DNA of 64,000 nt from Pseudoxanthomonas kalamensis DSM 18571 (lineage in GTDB: Bacteria > Pseudomonadota > Gammaproteobacteria > Xanthomonadales > Xanthomonadaceae), in the NCBI RefSeq assembly GCF_010211745.1, contig NZ_PDWQ01000001.1, positions 692,501-756,500 of the forward strand, given 5' to 3'. Positions 1 to 12,365 of the stretch are shown here, piece after piece. The translations under genes were made by a program, and so were the position numbers. The notes under the pieces were generated by a model, which searched no databases, was not told the origin of the DNA, and worked only from the letters and a program-made list of their open reading frames with translations. Each line of letters begins with the position of its first letter. Within the stretch, counting starts at the first letter, position 1.

Positions 1-25
1 GAAGCCCACATGGGCCGCATGCTCC

Positions 26-101
26 GGGGCCATAGCTCAGCTGGGAGAGCACCTGCTTTGCAAGCAGGGGGTCGTCGGTTCGATCCCGACTGGCTCCACC
101 A
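26..101 (+). tRNA. tRNA-Ala (anticodon TGC)
   Basis: This is a complete 76-nt cloverleaf. The acceptor arm GGGGCCA pairs with TGGCTCC, a 7-nt anticodon loop at 57-63 carries TGC at 59-61, the T-arm contains GGTTCGATCC, and the CCA end is encoded. It lies in the 16S-23S spacer, the usual place for tRNA-Ala followed by tRNA-Ile in gammaproteobacterial rRNA operons. The 16S gene would lie just upstream, outside the window. Confidence 0.97.
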
Positions 102-124
102 TCTGGCTTCGGCCTGTACGTTTT

Positions 125-201
<77 letters not shown>

Positions 202-279
202 TCCCGGTCGGGCGAATACTCTGCATTGCGCACACTAAAAAAGTTCGATGAAACATGCTTGGCGTTGAGGCCGGCATTG

Positions 280-291
280 TGTTCTTTGACA
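280..291 (+). promoter_or_regulatory. boxA-like antitermination element in the 16S-23S spacer
   Basis: TGTTCTTTGACA differs from the rRNA boxA consensus TGYTCTTTAACA by one base and lies between tRNA-Ile and 23S, where Nus-factor antitermination sites are normally found. The rest of the 202-446 spacer shows no gene, only leader and processing sequence. Confidence 0.6.
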
Positions 292-446
292 ACTTGGGAC
301 GTAGCGAGCGTTTGGATTTTCATCTAGACGTGTCGTTGAGGCTAAGGCGGGGGCATATAAGCCCCTAAACTTGAATGTCGTTGATATTCGCGTTCGTGGT
401 TTGTACCCACGAGCACAGACGACCCTGAGGCGACTTGGGGTTATAT

Positions 447-3308
<2,862 letters not shown>

Positions 3309-3438
3309 ATATAACCTCAAGTTGCCTTGGACTCGACGAAACGTCGGAGAGAATCCAGGTTAACGCTACGTCCCAAGACCCTATGTGAGACAGGCGCCGC
3401 CCGTAGCTTCGGCACGGATGTGCGACGCTCCACCGTCT

Positions 3439-3553
3439 CCCTGGTGAAATTAGCGCTGTGGCACCACCCGATCCCATTCCGAACTCGGAAGTGAAACGCA
3501 GCTGCGCCGATGGTAGTGTGGGCTTCCCATGCGAGAGTAGGTCATCGCCAGGG
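3439..3553 (+). rRNA. rrf: 5S ribosomal RNA
   Basis: About 115 nt whose terminal CCCTGG and CCAGGG pair to form helix I. Internal 5S hallmarks include CCGAACTCGGAAGTGAAAC and GCGCCGATGGTAGTGTGGG. It follows 23S by about 130 nt of spacer and is followed directly by a strong terminator, so it is the last gene of the rRNA operon. End positions are estimated from the pairing. Confidence 0.93.
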
Positions 3554-3563
3554 TCTTTACCCG

Positions 3564-3605
3564 GAACCCCCAGTCGCAAGGCTGGGGGTTCTTCTTTTTG
3601 CTTTT
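3564..3605 (+). terminator. Rho-independent terminator of the rRNA operon
   Basis: A perfect 10-bp stem, GAACCCCCAG (3564-3573) with CTGGGGGTTC (3582-3591), encloses an 8-nt loop and is followed by the T-rich run TTCTTTTTGCTTTT. Confidence 0.92.
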
Positions 3606-3646
3606 CTGGGGTGTCTGCCGATGGCGGACGATCCGATTCCGGCATG

Positions 3647-3675
3647 AAAAAAGCGCGCGACTTTCGCCACGCGCC
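3647..3675 (-). terminator. Probable Rho-independent terminator after prpF
   Basis: On the minus strand a GCGCG/CGCGC stem (3670-3674 with 3653-3657) around a 12-nt loop is followed by six Ts (complement of 3647-3652). It lies 30 bp past the prpF stop, so it would end the acnD-prpF transcript before it meets the rRNA operon terminator. Confidence 0.6.
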
Positions 3676-3704
3676 TTGCACGCCGACGATTCCGGTCGCC
3701 GTAT

Positions 3705-4892
3705 CTAGAAGGCGTCGCCCGGTACGCGGACGCAACCTTCCATCAGGATCCGGGCGCTGCGGCTCATCACCGCCTTGGTCACCGTCCACTGGCCATCGAC
3801 CTGCTGCACGGCCGCGCCAACACGCAAGGTGCCGGAGGGATGACCGAAGCGGACTGCGTCGCGCTGCCCACCGCCTGCCGCCAGGTTGACCAGCGTTCCC
3901 GGAACGGCCGCCGCAGTGGCAATGGCGACGGAGGCGGTGCCCATCATCGCGTGGTGCAGCTTGCCCATCGACATCGCCCGCACATTAAGGTCGATGTCGT
4001 CGGCCAGAATCGATTTGCCCGCCGATGTCGCGTATTCCGCCGGTGGCGCGACGAAGGCGACCTTCGGCGTGTGCTGGCGGCTGGCCGCTTCTTCCGGCGT
4101 CTTGATCAGACCCATGCGCAGCGCGCCGGCCACGCGGATGGCTTCCATCTTGTTGAGGGTCGCCGGATCGCCATTGATCGCAGGTTGCAGTTCGGTACCG
4201 TCGAAACCGATGTCAGCGGCATTGACGAACACGGTCGGAATGCCGGCGGTGATCATCGTGGCCTGCAGACCGCCGATGCCGGGCACGTCCAGCGTATCGA
4301 CGACATTGCCGGTGGGAAACATCGAGCCGCCGGCTTCGTCCTCGTCGGCCGGGTCGAGGAATTCCAGCACGATCTCGGCGGCCGGGAAGGTCACCCCGTC
4401 CAGTTCGAAATCGCCGGTTTCCTGCACCTGGCCGCCAGTCACCGGCACGTGGGCGATGATGGTCTTGCCGATATTCGCCTGCCAGATGCGTACGACACAG
4501 GTGCCGCTTTCCGGTATGCGAGCCGGATCGACGTAACCGGCGTGCAGCGCGAAGGCGCCGGCGGCCGTGGACAGGTTGCCGCAATTGCCGGACCAGTCGA
4601 CGAAATCGCTGTCGATCGACACCTGGCCATACAGGTAATCCACATCGTGATCGGGTTTTGCGGACGGCGACACGATCACGCACTTGCTGGTGCTGGAGGT
4701 CGCCCCACCCATGCCGTCGGTCTGCTTGCCGTAGGGGTCGGGCGAACCGATCACACGCTGGAACAGCTTGTCGCGCGCCGCTCCCGGAACTTGCGCCGAG
4801 GCCGGCAGGTCTTCCCGCCGGAAGAACACGCCCTTGCTGGTGCCGCCACGCATGTAAGTGGCGGCAATGCGGATCTGCGCAACGTGGCTCAT
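3705..4892 (-). CDS. prpF: PrpF, AcnD-accessory isomerase
   Basis: A 395-residue protein starting MSHVAQIRIAATYMRGG, the characteristic PrpF N-terminus (TYMRGGTSKG). PrpF proteins belong to the diaminopimelate-epimerase-like fold. They isomerise the aconitate-type product made by AcnD so that the 2-methylcitrate cycle can proceed, and they are needed whenever AcnD replaces PrpD. Internal motifs such as GNCGNLSTAAG and the C-terminal GHPSGTLRVGA fit the family, and the length is normal. The ATG at 4892 was chosen because it sits 1 nt beyond the acnD stop; a longer upstream reading would overlap acnD and does not match the family. The gene is second in a two-gene operon with acnD. Confidence 0.95.
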   Translation of the reverse strand: MSHVAQIRIAATYMRGGTSKGVFFRREDLPASAQVPGAARDKLFQRVIGSPDPYGKQTDGMGGATSSTSKCVIVSPSAKPDHDVDYLYGQVSIDSDFVDWSGNCGNLSTAAGAFALHAGYVDPARIPESGTCVVRIWQANIGKTIIAHVPVTGGQVQETGDFELDGVTFPAAEIVLEFLDPADEDEAGGSMFPTGNVVDTLDVPGIGGLQATMITAGIPTVFVNAADIGFDGTELQPAINGDPATLNKMEAIRVAGALRMGLIKTPEEAASRQHTPKVAFVAPPAEYATSAGKSILADDIDLNVRAMSMGKLHHAMMGTASVAIATAAAVPGTLVNLAAGGGQRDAVRFGHPSGTLRVGAAVQQVDGQWTVTKAVMSRSARILMEGCVRVPGDAF

Positions 4893-4893
4893 G

Positions 4894-7509
4894 TCAGGCC
4901 GCCTTCGACGATTCGAGAAAATCCTGGGCGAAACGCTGCAGCACGCCGCCGGCTTCGTAGATCGAGACTTCTTCGGCGGTGTCGAGGCGACAGATGACCG
5001 GGACGTCGATGCTTTCGCCATTGCGTCGATGCACGATCAACTTCAGGGTCGCGCGCGGGGTGCGTTCGCCGATGACGTCGTAGGTTTCGCTGCCGTCCAG
5101 GCCGAGCGTCTTGCGGTTGGTGCCCGGCTCGAACTCCAGCGGCAGCACACCCATGCCGATCAGGTTGGTACGGTGAATTCGCTCGAAGCCCTCGGCGACG
5201 ATCGCCTCGACCCCGGCCAGGCGCACGCCCTTGGCCGCCCAGTCGCGCGAGCTGCCCTGACCGTAATCGGTGCCGGCGACGATGATCAGCGGCTGCTTGC
5301 GATCCATGTAGGTCTCGATCGCCTCCCACATGCGCATGACGGTGCCGTCCGGCTCCAGCCGGGTCAGCGAGCCTTGCTTGACCTCGCCGTCGACCACCGC
5401 CATTTCGTTGATCAGCTTGGGGTTGGCGAAGGTGGCGCGCTGCGCGGTCAGGTGATCGCCGCGATGGGTGGCGTAGGAATTGAAGTCCTCTTCCGGCAAA
5501 CCCATTTTTGCCAGGTATTCACCGGCGGCGCTGCTGGCGAGGATGGCATTGGACGGCGACAGGTGGTCAGTGGTGATGTTGTCGCCGAGCACGGCCAGCG
5601 GGCGCATGCCGGTGAGCGTGCGCTCGCCGGCCAGCGCGCCTTCCCAGTACGGCGGACGGCGGATATAGGTGCTCTGCGGGCGCCAGTCGTACAGTGGGTC
5701 GATCTTGTCGCCGGACTCGACGTGCAGCTTGAACATCGGTCCGTACACGCTGCGGAACTGTTCCGGCTTCACGCTGGCGGCGACGATGGCGTCGATCTCC
5801 TCGTCGCTCGGCCACAGGTCCTTCAGCGTGACCGGCGTGCCGTCGGCATCGACGCCCAGCGCGTCCTGCTCGATGTCGAAGCGGATGGTGCCGGCGATGG
5901 GGTAGGCAACCACCAGCGGCGGCGAGGCCAGGAACGCCTGCTTGGCATAGGGATGGATGCGGCCGTCGAAGTTGCGGTTGCCCGACAGCACGGCAACCGA
6001 ATACAGGTCGCGGTCGATGATTTCCTGCTGGATCTTCGGGTCCAGCGCGCCGCTCATGCCGTTGCAGGTGGTGCAGGCGAAGCCGACGATGCCGAAGCCC
6101 AGTTGCTCCAGTTCCGGCAGCAGACCGGATTCCTGCAGGTACAGCTGCACCGCTTTCGAACCCGGCGCCAGCGAGGTCTTCACCCACGGCTTGCGCAACA
6201 GGCCGCGTGCGTTGGCGTTGCGCGCCAGCAGGCCGGCGGCGATCACGTTGCGCGGATTGGAGGTGTTGGTGCAGCTGGTGATGGCGGCGATGATCACCGC
6301 GCCGTCCGGCATCAGGCCCTGCGCCTCTTCCGCCTTCGCCGCGGCCAGCTTGGCCTCGTCGGCCAGTCCGCGCTCGTGCAGGGCGGTGGTCGGCAGGCGC
6401 CGGTGCGGGTTGGAGGGACCGGCCATGTTGCGCACCACGGTGGACAGGTCGAAGCTCAGTACGCGCTCGTAGCGCGCGTCCTTCAGGGCGTCGGACCAGT
6501 AGCCGGCGTGCCTGGCATAGGTTTCCACCAGTTTGACCTGCTCGTCCTCGCGGCCGGTCAGTTTCAGATAATCGATGGTCTGCGCGTCGATGTAGAACAG
6601 CGCCGCGGTGGCGCCGTACTCGGGGCACATGTTGGAAATGGTCGCGCGGTCGCCGATGGTCAGGCTGTCGGCGCCTTCGCCGTAGAACTCCAGGTAGGCA
6701 CCGACCACCTTTTCCTTGCGCAGGAACTCGGTCAGCGCCAGCACGATGTCGGTGCAGGTGATGCCCGGCTGGCGGCGTCCGGTCAGTTGCACGCCGACGA
6801 TGTCCGGCAGCCGCATCCACGAGGCGCGGCCGAGCATGACGTTTTCGGCTTCCAGGCCGCCGACGCCGACCGCGATCACGCCCAGCGCATCGACATGCGG
6901 GGTGTGGCTGTCGGTGCCGACGCAGGTGTCGGGGAAGGCGACGCCGTCCTGTACGTAGACCACCGGCGACATCTTCTCCAGATTGATCTGATGCATGATG
7001 CCGTTGCCGGGAGGGATGACATCGACGTTGCGGAACGCGCGCTTGGTCCAGTTGATGAAGTCGAAGCGGTCGGCGTTGCGGCGGTCCTCGACCGCACGGT
7101 TGCGGGCGAAGGCGTCCTTGTCGAAACCGGGATATTCGACCGCCAGCGAGTGATCGACGATCAGCTGGGTCGGGACCACCGGATTGACCTGGGCCGGATC
7201 GCCGCCCTTGTCGGCGATCGCGTCGCGCAGACCGGCCAGATCGACCAGCGCGGTCTGGCCGAGGATGTCGTGGCAGACCACGCGCACCGGGAACCACGGG
7301 AAGTCCAGGACGCGCCGACGCTCGATCAGCTGGGTCAGGTAATCGTGCAGCCGGTCCGGATCGGCGCGGCGGACCAGGTTCTCGGCATGCACGCGCGAGG
7401 TGTAGGGCAGGCCGTCCCAGGCGCCGGGGGCGATGGCCTCAACTGCGGCGCGGGCGTCGAAGTACTCCAGCGAGGTGCCGGGCAGGGGTTTGCGGTAGTT
7501 GGTGTTCAT
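4894..7509 (-). CDS. acnD: Fe/S-dependent 2-methylisocitrate dehydratase AcnD
   Basis: An 871-residue aconitase-family enzyme of propionate catabolism that dehydrates 2-methylcitrate; with PrpF it replaces PrpD. The aconitase [4Fe-4S] ligands appear in the TSCTNTSNP motif and in CTTCNGMSG, and the C-terminal swivel domain has the GSSRDWAAKG motif. The N-terminus (MNTNYRKPLPGTSLEYFD) matches AcnD rather than AcnA or AcnB, which decided the start at 7509; the Shine-Dalgarno site there is weak. prpB (lyase) and prpC (methylcitrate synthase), usually immediately upstream, are absent: rpoH follows divergently instead. A palindromic candidate operator lies about 100 bp upstream. Confidence 0.95.
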   Translation of the reverse strand: MNTNYRKPLPGTSLEYFDARAAVEAIAPGAWDGLPYTSRVHAENLVRRADPDRLHDYLTQLIERRRVLDFPWFPVRVVCHDILGQTALVDLAGLRDAIADKGGDPAQVNPVVPTQLIVDHSLAVEYPGFDKDAFARNRAVEDRRNADRFDFINWTKRAFRNVDVIPPGNGIMHQINLEKMSPVVYVQDGVAFPDTCVGTDSHTPHVDALGVIAVGVGGLEAENVMLGRASWMRLPDIVGVQLTGRRQPGITCTDIVLALTEFLRKEKVVGAYLEFYGEGADSLTIGDRATISNMCPEYGATAALFYIDAQTIDYLKLTGREDEQVKLVETYARHAGYWSDALKDARYERVLSFDLSTVVRNMAGPSNPHRRLPTTALHERGLADEAKLAAAKAEEAQGLMPDGAVIIAAITSCTNTSNPRNVIAAGLLARNANARGLLRKPWVKTSLAPGSKAVQLYLQESGLLPELEQLGFGIVGFACTTCNGMSGALDPKIQQEIIDRDLYSVAVLSGNRNFDGRIHPYAKQAFLASPPLVVAYPIAGTIRFDIEQDALGVDADGTPVTLKDLWPSDEEIDAIVAASVKPEQFRSVYGPMFKLHVESGDKIDPLYDWRPQSTYIRRPPYWEGALAGERTLTGMRPLAVLGDNITTDHLSPSNAILASSAAGEYLAKMGLPEEDFNSYATHRGDHLTAQRATFANPKLINEMAVVDGEVKQGSLTRLEPDGTVMRMWEAIETYMDRKQPLIIVAGTDYGQGSSRDWAAKGVRLAGVEAIVAEGFERIHRTNLIGMGVLPLEFEPGTNRKTLGLDGSETYDVIGERTPRATLKLIVHRRNGESIDVPVICRLDTAEEVSIYEAGGVLQRFAQDFLESSKAA

Positions 7510-7609
7510 GGCGGGCATCCGGTGTTCGGGGCTGGCACGGACTGGCGGGGATCGGGGCGGAAGGCGCCGGACCGGCGGATCGGGAGGACAATCTGGCACC
7601 GGAGAACCC

Positions 7610-7643
7610 ATTGATCAATCTTGATGGATGCGATCAATGCATC
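7610..7643. promoter_or_regulatory. Candidate operator upstream of acnD
   Basis: A perfect 10-bp palindrome ATTGATCAAT (7610-7619) is followed by GATGC-N7-GCATC (7627-7643), which contains a further GATCAAT half-site. GntR-family PrpR regulators of propionate genes bind ATTG...CAAT palindromes, so the first element could be such a site. No regulator gene is nearby and the assignment is inference. The 326-bp gap 7510-7835 otherwise holds only the divergent acnD and rpoH leaders. Confidence 0.35.
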
Positions 7644-7736
7644 TGCCGGCAAGCGGTTTTCCCGACAGCGACCGCGCGGGAAACGACCGGCGTGGCGACC
7701 CTGTCCACAAGCAAACCTCAAGTGATTGATTCTGAA

Positions 7737-7745
7737 TGATAAAAT
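7737..7745 (+). promoter_or_regulatory. Candidate extended -10 promoter of rpoH
   Basis: TGATAAAAT is an extended -10 (TGN plus TAAAAT) about 90 bp before the rpoH start, in an AT-richer stretch. No convincing -35 is seen at the standard spacing. Confidence 0.3.
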
Positions 7746-7835
7746 TTCTGCCTTCGGCAGCCGTTCCAGCCGCGGAACACAGGGAACTATCGGCCGGATT
7801 AGCAGTCAAACCCCGTGATTGCTAAGATGAATTCC

Positions 7836-8714
<879 letters not shown>

Positions 8715-8734
8715 TCACGTGTACTGCGTGAAAC

Positions 8735-8764
8735 GAAACGGCCCGAATCGCTCCGGGCCGTTTC
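8735..8764. terminator. Bidirectional terminator between rpoH and the MHS transporter
   Basis: A perfect 11-bp stem, GAAACGGCCCG (8735-8745) with CGGGCCGTTTC (8754-8764), and an 8-nt loop lie between two convergent stop codons. Both strands end in a short T-containing stretch. Confidence 0.85.
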
Positions 8765-8785
8765 CATTTGTGCGACGATGCCGTT

Positions 8786-10075
8786 TCAGTCGAGGTCGAT
8801 CCGCGAGTTGCGCCGGGTATCCGGCATCCACAGGTAGACCAGCAGCGAGAGGGCGATGCAGGCGGTGACGTAGCCGTAGAAGCCGCGCTCGAAGCCGATG
8901 TGCTTGAACCACAGTGCCACGTATTCGGCGCTGCCGCCGAACAGGGCCACGGTCAGCGCATACGGCAGGCCGACGCCGAGCGCGCGGATCTCGACCGGGA
9001 ACAGTTCGGCCTTCACCACGGCATTGATCGAGGTGTATCCGCTGACGATGACCAGCGCCGCGAGGATCAGCCAGAAGGCCTGCGCGGGACTGGACGCATG
9101 CTGTAGCGCGGACAGGATCGGCCAGGTGCACAGGGTGCCGAGCACGCCGAAGGCGATCAGGATCGGGCGTCGGCCGATCCGGTCCGAAAGCGCGCCGACC
9201 AGCGGTTGCAGCAGCATGAAGACGAACAGGGTCGACGCGTTGATCAGGCTCGCCGTGCTGTTGGCGATACCGGCGCTGTTGACCATGAACTTGTGCACGT
9301 AGGTCGTGTAGGTATAGAAGGCCAGGGTGCCGCCCATGGTCAGGCCGACCACCGTCAGCACCGCGCGCGGATGCTTCGCCAGTTCGTGCAGCGTGCCCTG
9401 GCGCGCGTTGTCGGCGGCCGATGCGATGGTTTCGCTGCGTTCGAACGACTCGCTTTCGACCATCGCCCGCCGCAGCCACAGCGCCACGACTGCGGCGATG
9501 GCGCCGATCACGAACGGGATCCGCCAGCCCCAGGCGCGCAGTTGCTGTTCGTCCAGGAACAGCCGTTGCAGCGCGATCAGCACGCCGAGCGCGATCAGGT
9601 GGCCCATCACCAGGGTCACGTACTGCATGCTGGCCCAGAAACCGCGATGCCCGCGCGAAGCGACTTCACTCAGATAGGTTGCCGAGGTGCCGTATTCGCC
9701 GCCCACGCTCAGCCCCTGCAGCAGCCGCGCCAGCACCAGCAGGACCGGCGCGGCCATGCCGATGCTGGCGTGGACCGGCGTGCAGGCGATCAGCAGCGAG
9801 CCGCTGCACATCATCGTCACCGACAGCATCAGTGCGCGCTTGCGGCCGTGGCGGTCGGCGTAGCGGCCAAGCATCCAGGCGCCCAGCGGACGCATCAGGA
9901 AACCGACGGCGAAGATGGCCGACGTTTTCAGCAGCTGGCTGGTGCGGTCGCCGCCGGGGAAGAACGCTTCGGCGAAATACAGCGAGAACGCCGCGTAGAC
10001 ATACCAGTCGTACCACTCGACCAGGTTGCCGATCGAGCCGCTGAAGATGCTGCGCAGGCGGTGCGCGGGAGTCAT
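8786..10075 (-). CDS. MFS transporter of the metabolite:H+ symporter (MHS) family
   Basis: A 429-residue inner-membrane transporter with about 12 predicted helices. The N-terminus carries SGSIGNLVEWYDWYVYAAF, diagnostic of the MHS family (alpha-ketoglutarate permease, ProP, ShiA and relatives). The loop 2-3 signature GRYADRHGRKRAL and the LQGLSVGGEYG motif follow. Its closest resemblance is to KgtP-like dicarboxylate/oxoacid permeases, but substrate cannot be fixed from sequence. ATG 10075 was chosen; an in-frame ATG at 10099 adds eight residues. It lies 100 bp downstream of priA on the same strand and may be cotranscribed. Confidence 0.85.
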   Translation of the reverse strand: MTPAHRLRSIFSGSIGNLVEWYDWYVYAAFSLYFAEAFFPGGDRTSQLLKTSAIFAVGFLMRPLGAWMLGRYADRHGRKRALMLSVTMMCSGSLLIACTPVHASIGMAAPVLLVLARLLQGLSVGGEYGTSATYLSEVASRGHRGFWASMQYVTLVMGHLIALGVLIALQRLFLDEQQLRAWGWRIPFVIGAIAAVVALWLRRAMVESESFERSETIASAADNARQGTLHELAKHPRAVLTVVGLTMGGTLAFYTYTTYVHKFMVNSAGIANSTASLINASTLFVFMLLQPLVGALSDRIGRRPILIAFGVLGTLCTWPILSALQHASSPAQAFWLILAALVIVSGYTSINAVVKAELFPVEIRALGVGLPYALTVALFGGSAEYVALWFKHIGFERGFYGYVTACIALSLLVYLWMPDTRRNSRIDLD

Positions 10076-10175
10076 TCCGGGTCCGGCAGTCGGGGCCATT
10101 CGTTGTCCGCGGGCGGGCGTCGCCACGATTCTGGCGGTTGCGGGCGTCGGCGTCACGCCTTGCGCGAGTCGGGTC

Positions 10176-12365
10176 TCAGTACAGGTCGATCGGATCCACG
10201 TCCAGCGACCAGCGGGTCTTGCGTGCGTCAGGCAGCGCGTGAATCTTCGGCATGGCCGCTTCCAGCGCGGCGTGCAGTTCGCGACGCGAGGACGCGGACA
10301 GCAGCAACTGCGTGCGATGCATGCCGGCGCGCAGCGGCATCGGCGCCGGCAGCGGGCCGCTGAGCTCGACCTGCTCGGCGCAGGCCGGCAGCAGGGTATC
10401 GCGGGCCGCGCGCAGGAAATCCATCGGCGGTCCGGCATGCTTGGCTTCGGCGCGCAGCAGGGCCAGATGCGCGAATGGCGGGAAGCCGGCGGCTTCGCGC
10501 TGCTCCAGTTCCTGTTCGGCAAAGGCGTGATAACCGCCGCGGATCAGCGTCTGCAGCAGCGGGTGCTCCGGGTGATGGGTCTGCAACACGACTTCGCCCG
10601 GCTTGCCGGCGCGCCCGGCGCGCCCTGCTACCTGCACCAGTAATTGCGCCAGCCGTTCGCCGGCGCGGAAGTCGGCCGAGAACAGCCCTTCGTCGATGCC
10701 GACCACCACCACCAGGGTCAGGTGCGGCAGGTCGTGGCCCTTGGCCAGCATCTGCGTGCCGATCAGGATGCCGGGGCGGTCTGCGAGTTCGTGCAGATGC
10801 TTTTCCAGCGCGTCCTTGCGGCGGGTACTGCCACGGTCGATGCGCAGCACCGGCACGTCGGTGAATTGCTCTGCCAGCAGTTCCTCCAGCCGCTCGGTGC
10901 CGACGCCCTGCGGCTGCAGGGCGAGGCTGGCGCAATCCGGGCAGGCCGGTGGCGACAGCTTGCGATAGCCGCAATGGTGGCATTGCAGACGCCGGCCGCC
11001 GTTGTGCGCGGTCAGCGGGGTGTCGCAGCGCGGGCAGCGCGCGCTCCAGCCGCAGTCGTGACAGAGCAGCACCGGCGCGTAGCCGCGGCGGTTGCGGAAC
11101 ACCAGCACCTGGCCACCGGCATCCAGCGCGGCGCGCACCGCGTCCAGCACCTGTTGCGACAGTCCGGCCTGCAGCGCACGCTTGCGCACGTCGATCACCC
11201 GCACCTGCGGCGGCTTCGCTTCGCCGGCGCGCCGGCTCAGGCGCAGCAGTCGGTAACGGTCGTTGCGCGCGTTGTACAGGCTTTCCAGCGACGGCGTTGC
11301 GCTGCCCAGCAACACCGGAACCTCCAGCGCCTTGCCGCGCACCAGAACGAAATCGCGGGCGTGGTAGTGGATGCCGTCCTGTTGCTTGTAGCTGGCGTCG
11401 TGTTCCTCGTCGACGACGATCAGCCCGGCGTCCGGCAACGGCACGAAGGCGGCCGAACGGGTGCCGACGATCACCCGCGCCTCGCCGCGCCAGGCCGCCG
11501 CCCAGGTGCGCGCGCGTTCGTTGTCGTTCAACCCGGAATGGCTGGCATGCACCGGCACGCCGAGACGGCTGCGGAACCGCGCCAGCAGTTGCGGGGTCAG
11601 GCCGATTTCCGGCACCAGCACCAGCGCCTGCTTGCCACGGGCCAGGCAATCGGCGATGGCCTGCAAATAGACCTCGGTCTTGCCGCTGCCGGTCACCCCG
11701 TCCAGCAGGAATGGCGCGAAGCCGTCGGTGGCGCGGACCGATTCGATCGCCGCGCGCTGTTCGGCGTTGAGCGCCGGTCCGGGGTGCGGCAACGGCGCTT
11801 GCGACGAGGCCGGCACCGCCAGGCGTTCGACATGGCCGCGCGCGGCCAGGCTGCGCATCGGCGTTCGCCAGCCGTCCAGCAGCCGGTCCAGCGCGTCTTC
11901 GTGCAACACCGCCGCGTGCAGGTGTTCGGCCAGCCGACGCGGTCGGCTGTTCTTGCGCAGGCCGGGCAGGGCCTCGATGCCGGCTTCGGTCAGTTGCCAG
12001 GCCCAGGCATGGGTGTCCGGCAGCGGTTCGCCGCGGCGCAGCGCGGCCGGCAGGGCGGTGGCCAGTACTTCGCCGAGGGGAGCCTGGGTGTAGCGCGCCA
12101 GCCAGCGCAGCGAGGCCAGCAACTCGCCTTGCAGCAACGGTTCGGGATCCAGCCAGGCCAGCGCGGTGCGCAGGTCGCCGACTTGCGGGTCTGTCGGCGC
12201 GATTTCGACCACGGTGCCGACCAGCTCGCGCGGGCCGAACGGCACCCGGACGCGGCGGCCGACAGCATCCGCGCCGACCGTATCAGTGTCCGGTGGCAGG
12301 TAGTCGAAGGCCTGCGGCAACGGCAAGGGCAGGGCGATGCGCAGGACGGATGCGGCGGCGGACAT
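10176..12365 (-). CDS. priA: Primosomal replication helicase PriA
   Basis: A 729-residue superfamily 2 3'-5' DNA helicase that restarts replication at stalled forks by loading the primosome. An N-terminal 3'-DNA-binding domain (first ~110 residues) is followed by Walker A GVTGSGKTEVYL, Walker B/DEEH box DEEHDASYKQQ, and a zinc-binding insertion with eight cysteines (CHDCGWSARCPRC, CHHCGYRK, CPDC). The helicase C-terminal lobe has IGTQMLAKGHD and GRAGRAG. Length is typical. The upstream intergenic region contains two perfect DnaA boxes. Confidence 0.97.
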   Translation of the reverse strand: MSAAASVLRIALPLPLPQAFDYLPPDTDTVGADAVGRRVRVPFGPRELVGTVVEIAPTDPQVGDLRTALAWLDPEPLLQGELLASLRWLARYTQAPLGEVLATALPAALRRGEPLPDTHAWAWQLTEAGIEALPGLRKNSRPRRLAEHLHAAVLHEDALDRLLDGWRTPMRSLAARGHVERLAVPASSQAPLPHPGPALNAEQRAAIESVRATDGFAPFLLDGVTGSGKTEVYLQAIADCLARGKQALVLVPEIGLTPQLLARFRSRLGVPVHASHSGLNDNERARTWAAAWRGEARVIVGTRSAAFVPLPDAGLIVVDEEHDASYKQQDGIHYHARDFVLVRGKALEVPVLLGSATPSLESLYNARNDRYRLLRLSRRAGEAKPPQVRVIDVRKRALQAGLSQQVLDAVRAALDAGGQVLVFRNRRGYAPVLLCHDCGWSARCPRCDTPLTAHNGGRRLQCHHCGYRKLSPPACPDCASLALQPQGVGTERLEELLAEQFTDVPVLRIDRGSTRRKDALEKHLHELADRPGILIGTQMLAKGHDLPHLTLVVVVGIDEGLFSADFRAGERLAQLLVQVAGRAGRAGKPGEVVLQTHHPEHPLLQTLIRGGYHAFAEQELEQREAAGFPPFAHLALLRAEAKHAGPPMDFLRAARDTLLPACAEQVELSGPLPAPMPLRAGMHRTQLLLSASSRRELHAALEAAMPKIHALPDARKTRWSLDVDPIDLY

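Noticed and set aside
4858-7614. A 918-codon open frame on the plus strand across acnD
   Set aside because: It is exactly antisense to acnD, which has clear aconitase motifs. Long antisense frames are expected from the GC-rich third positions. Its translation is Arg/Gly/His/Gln-rich without a recognisable fold.
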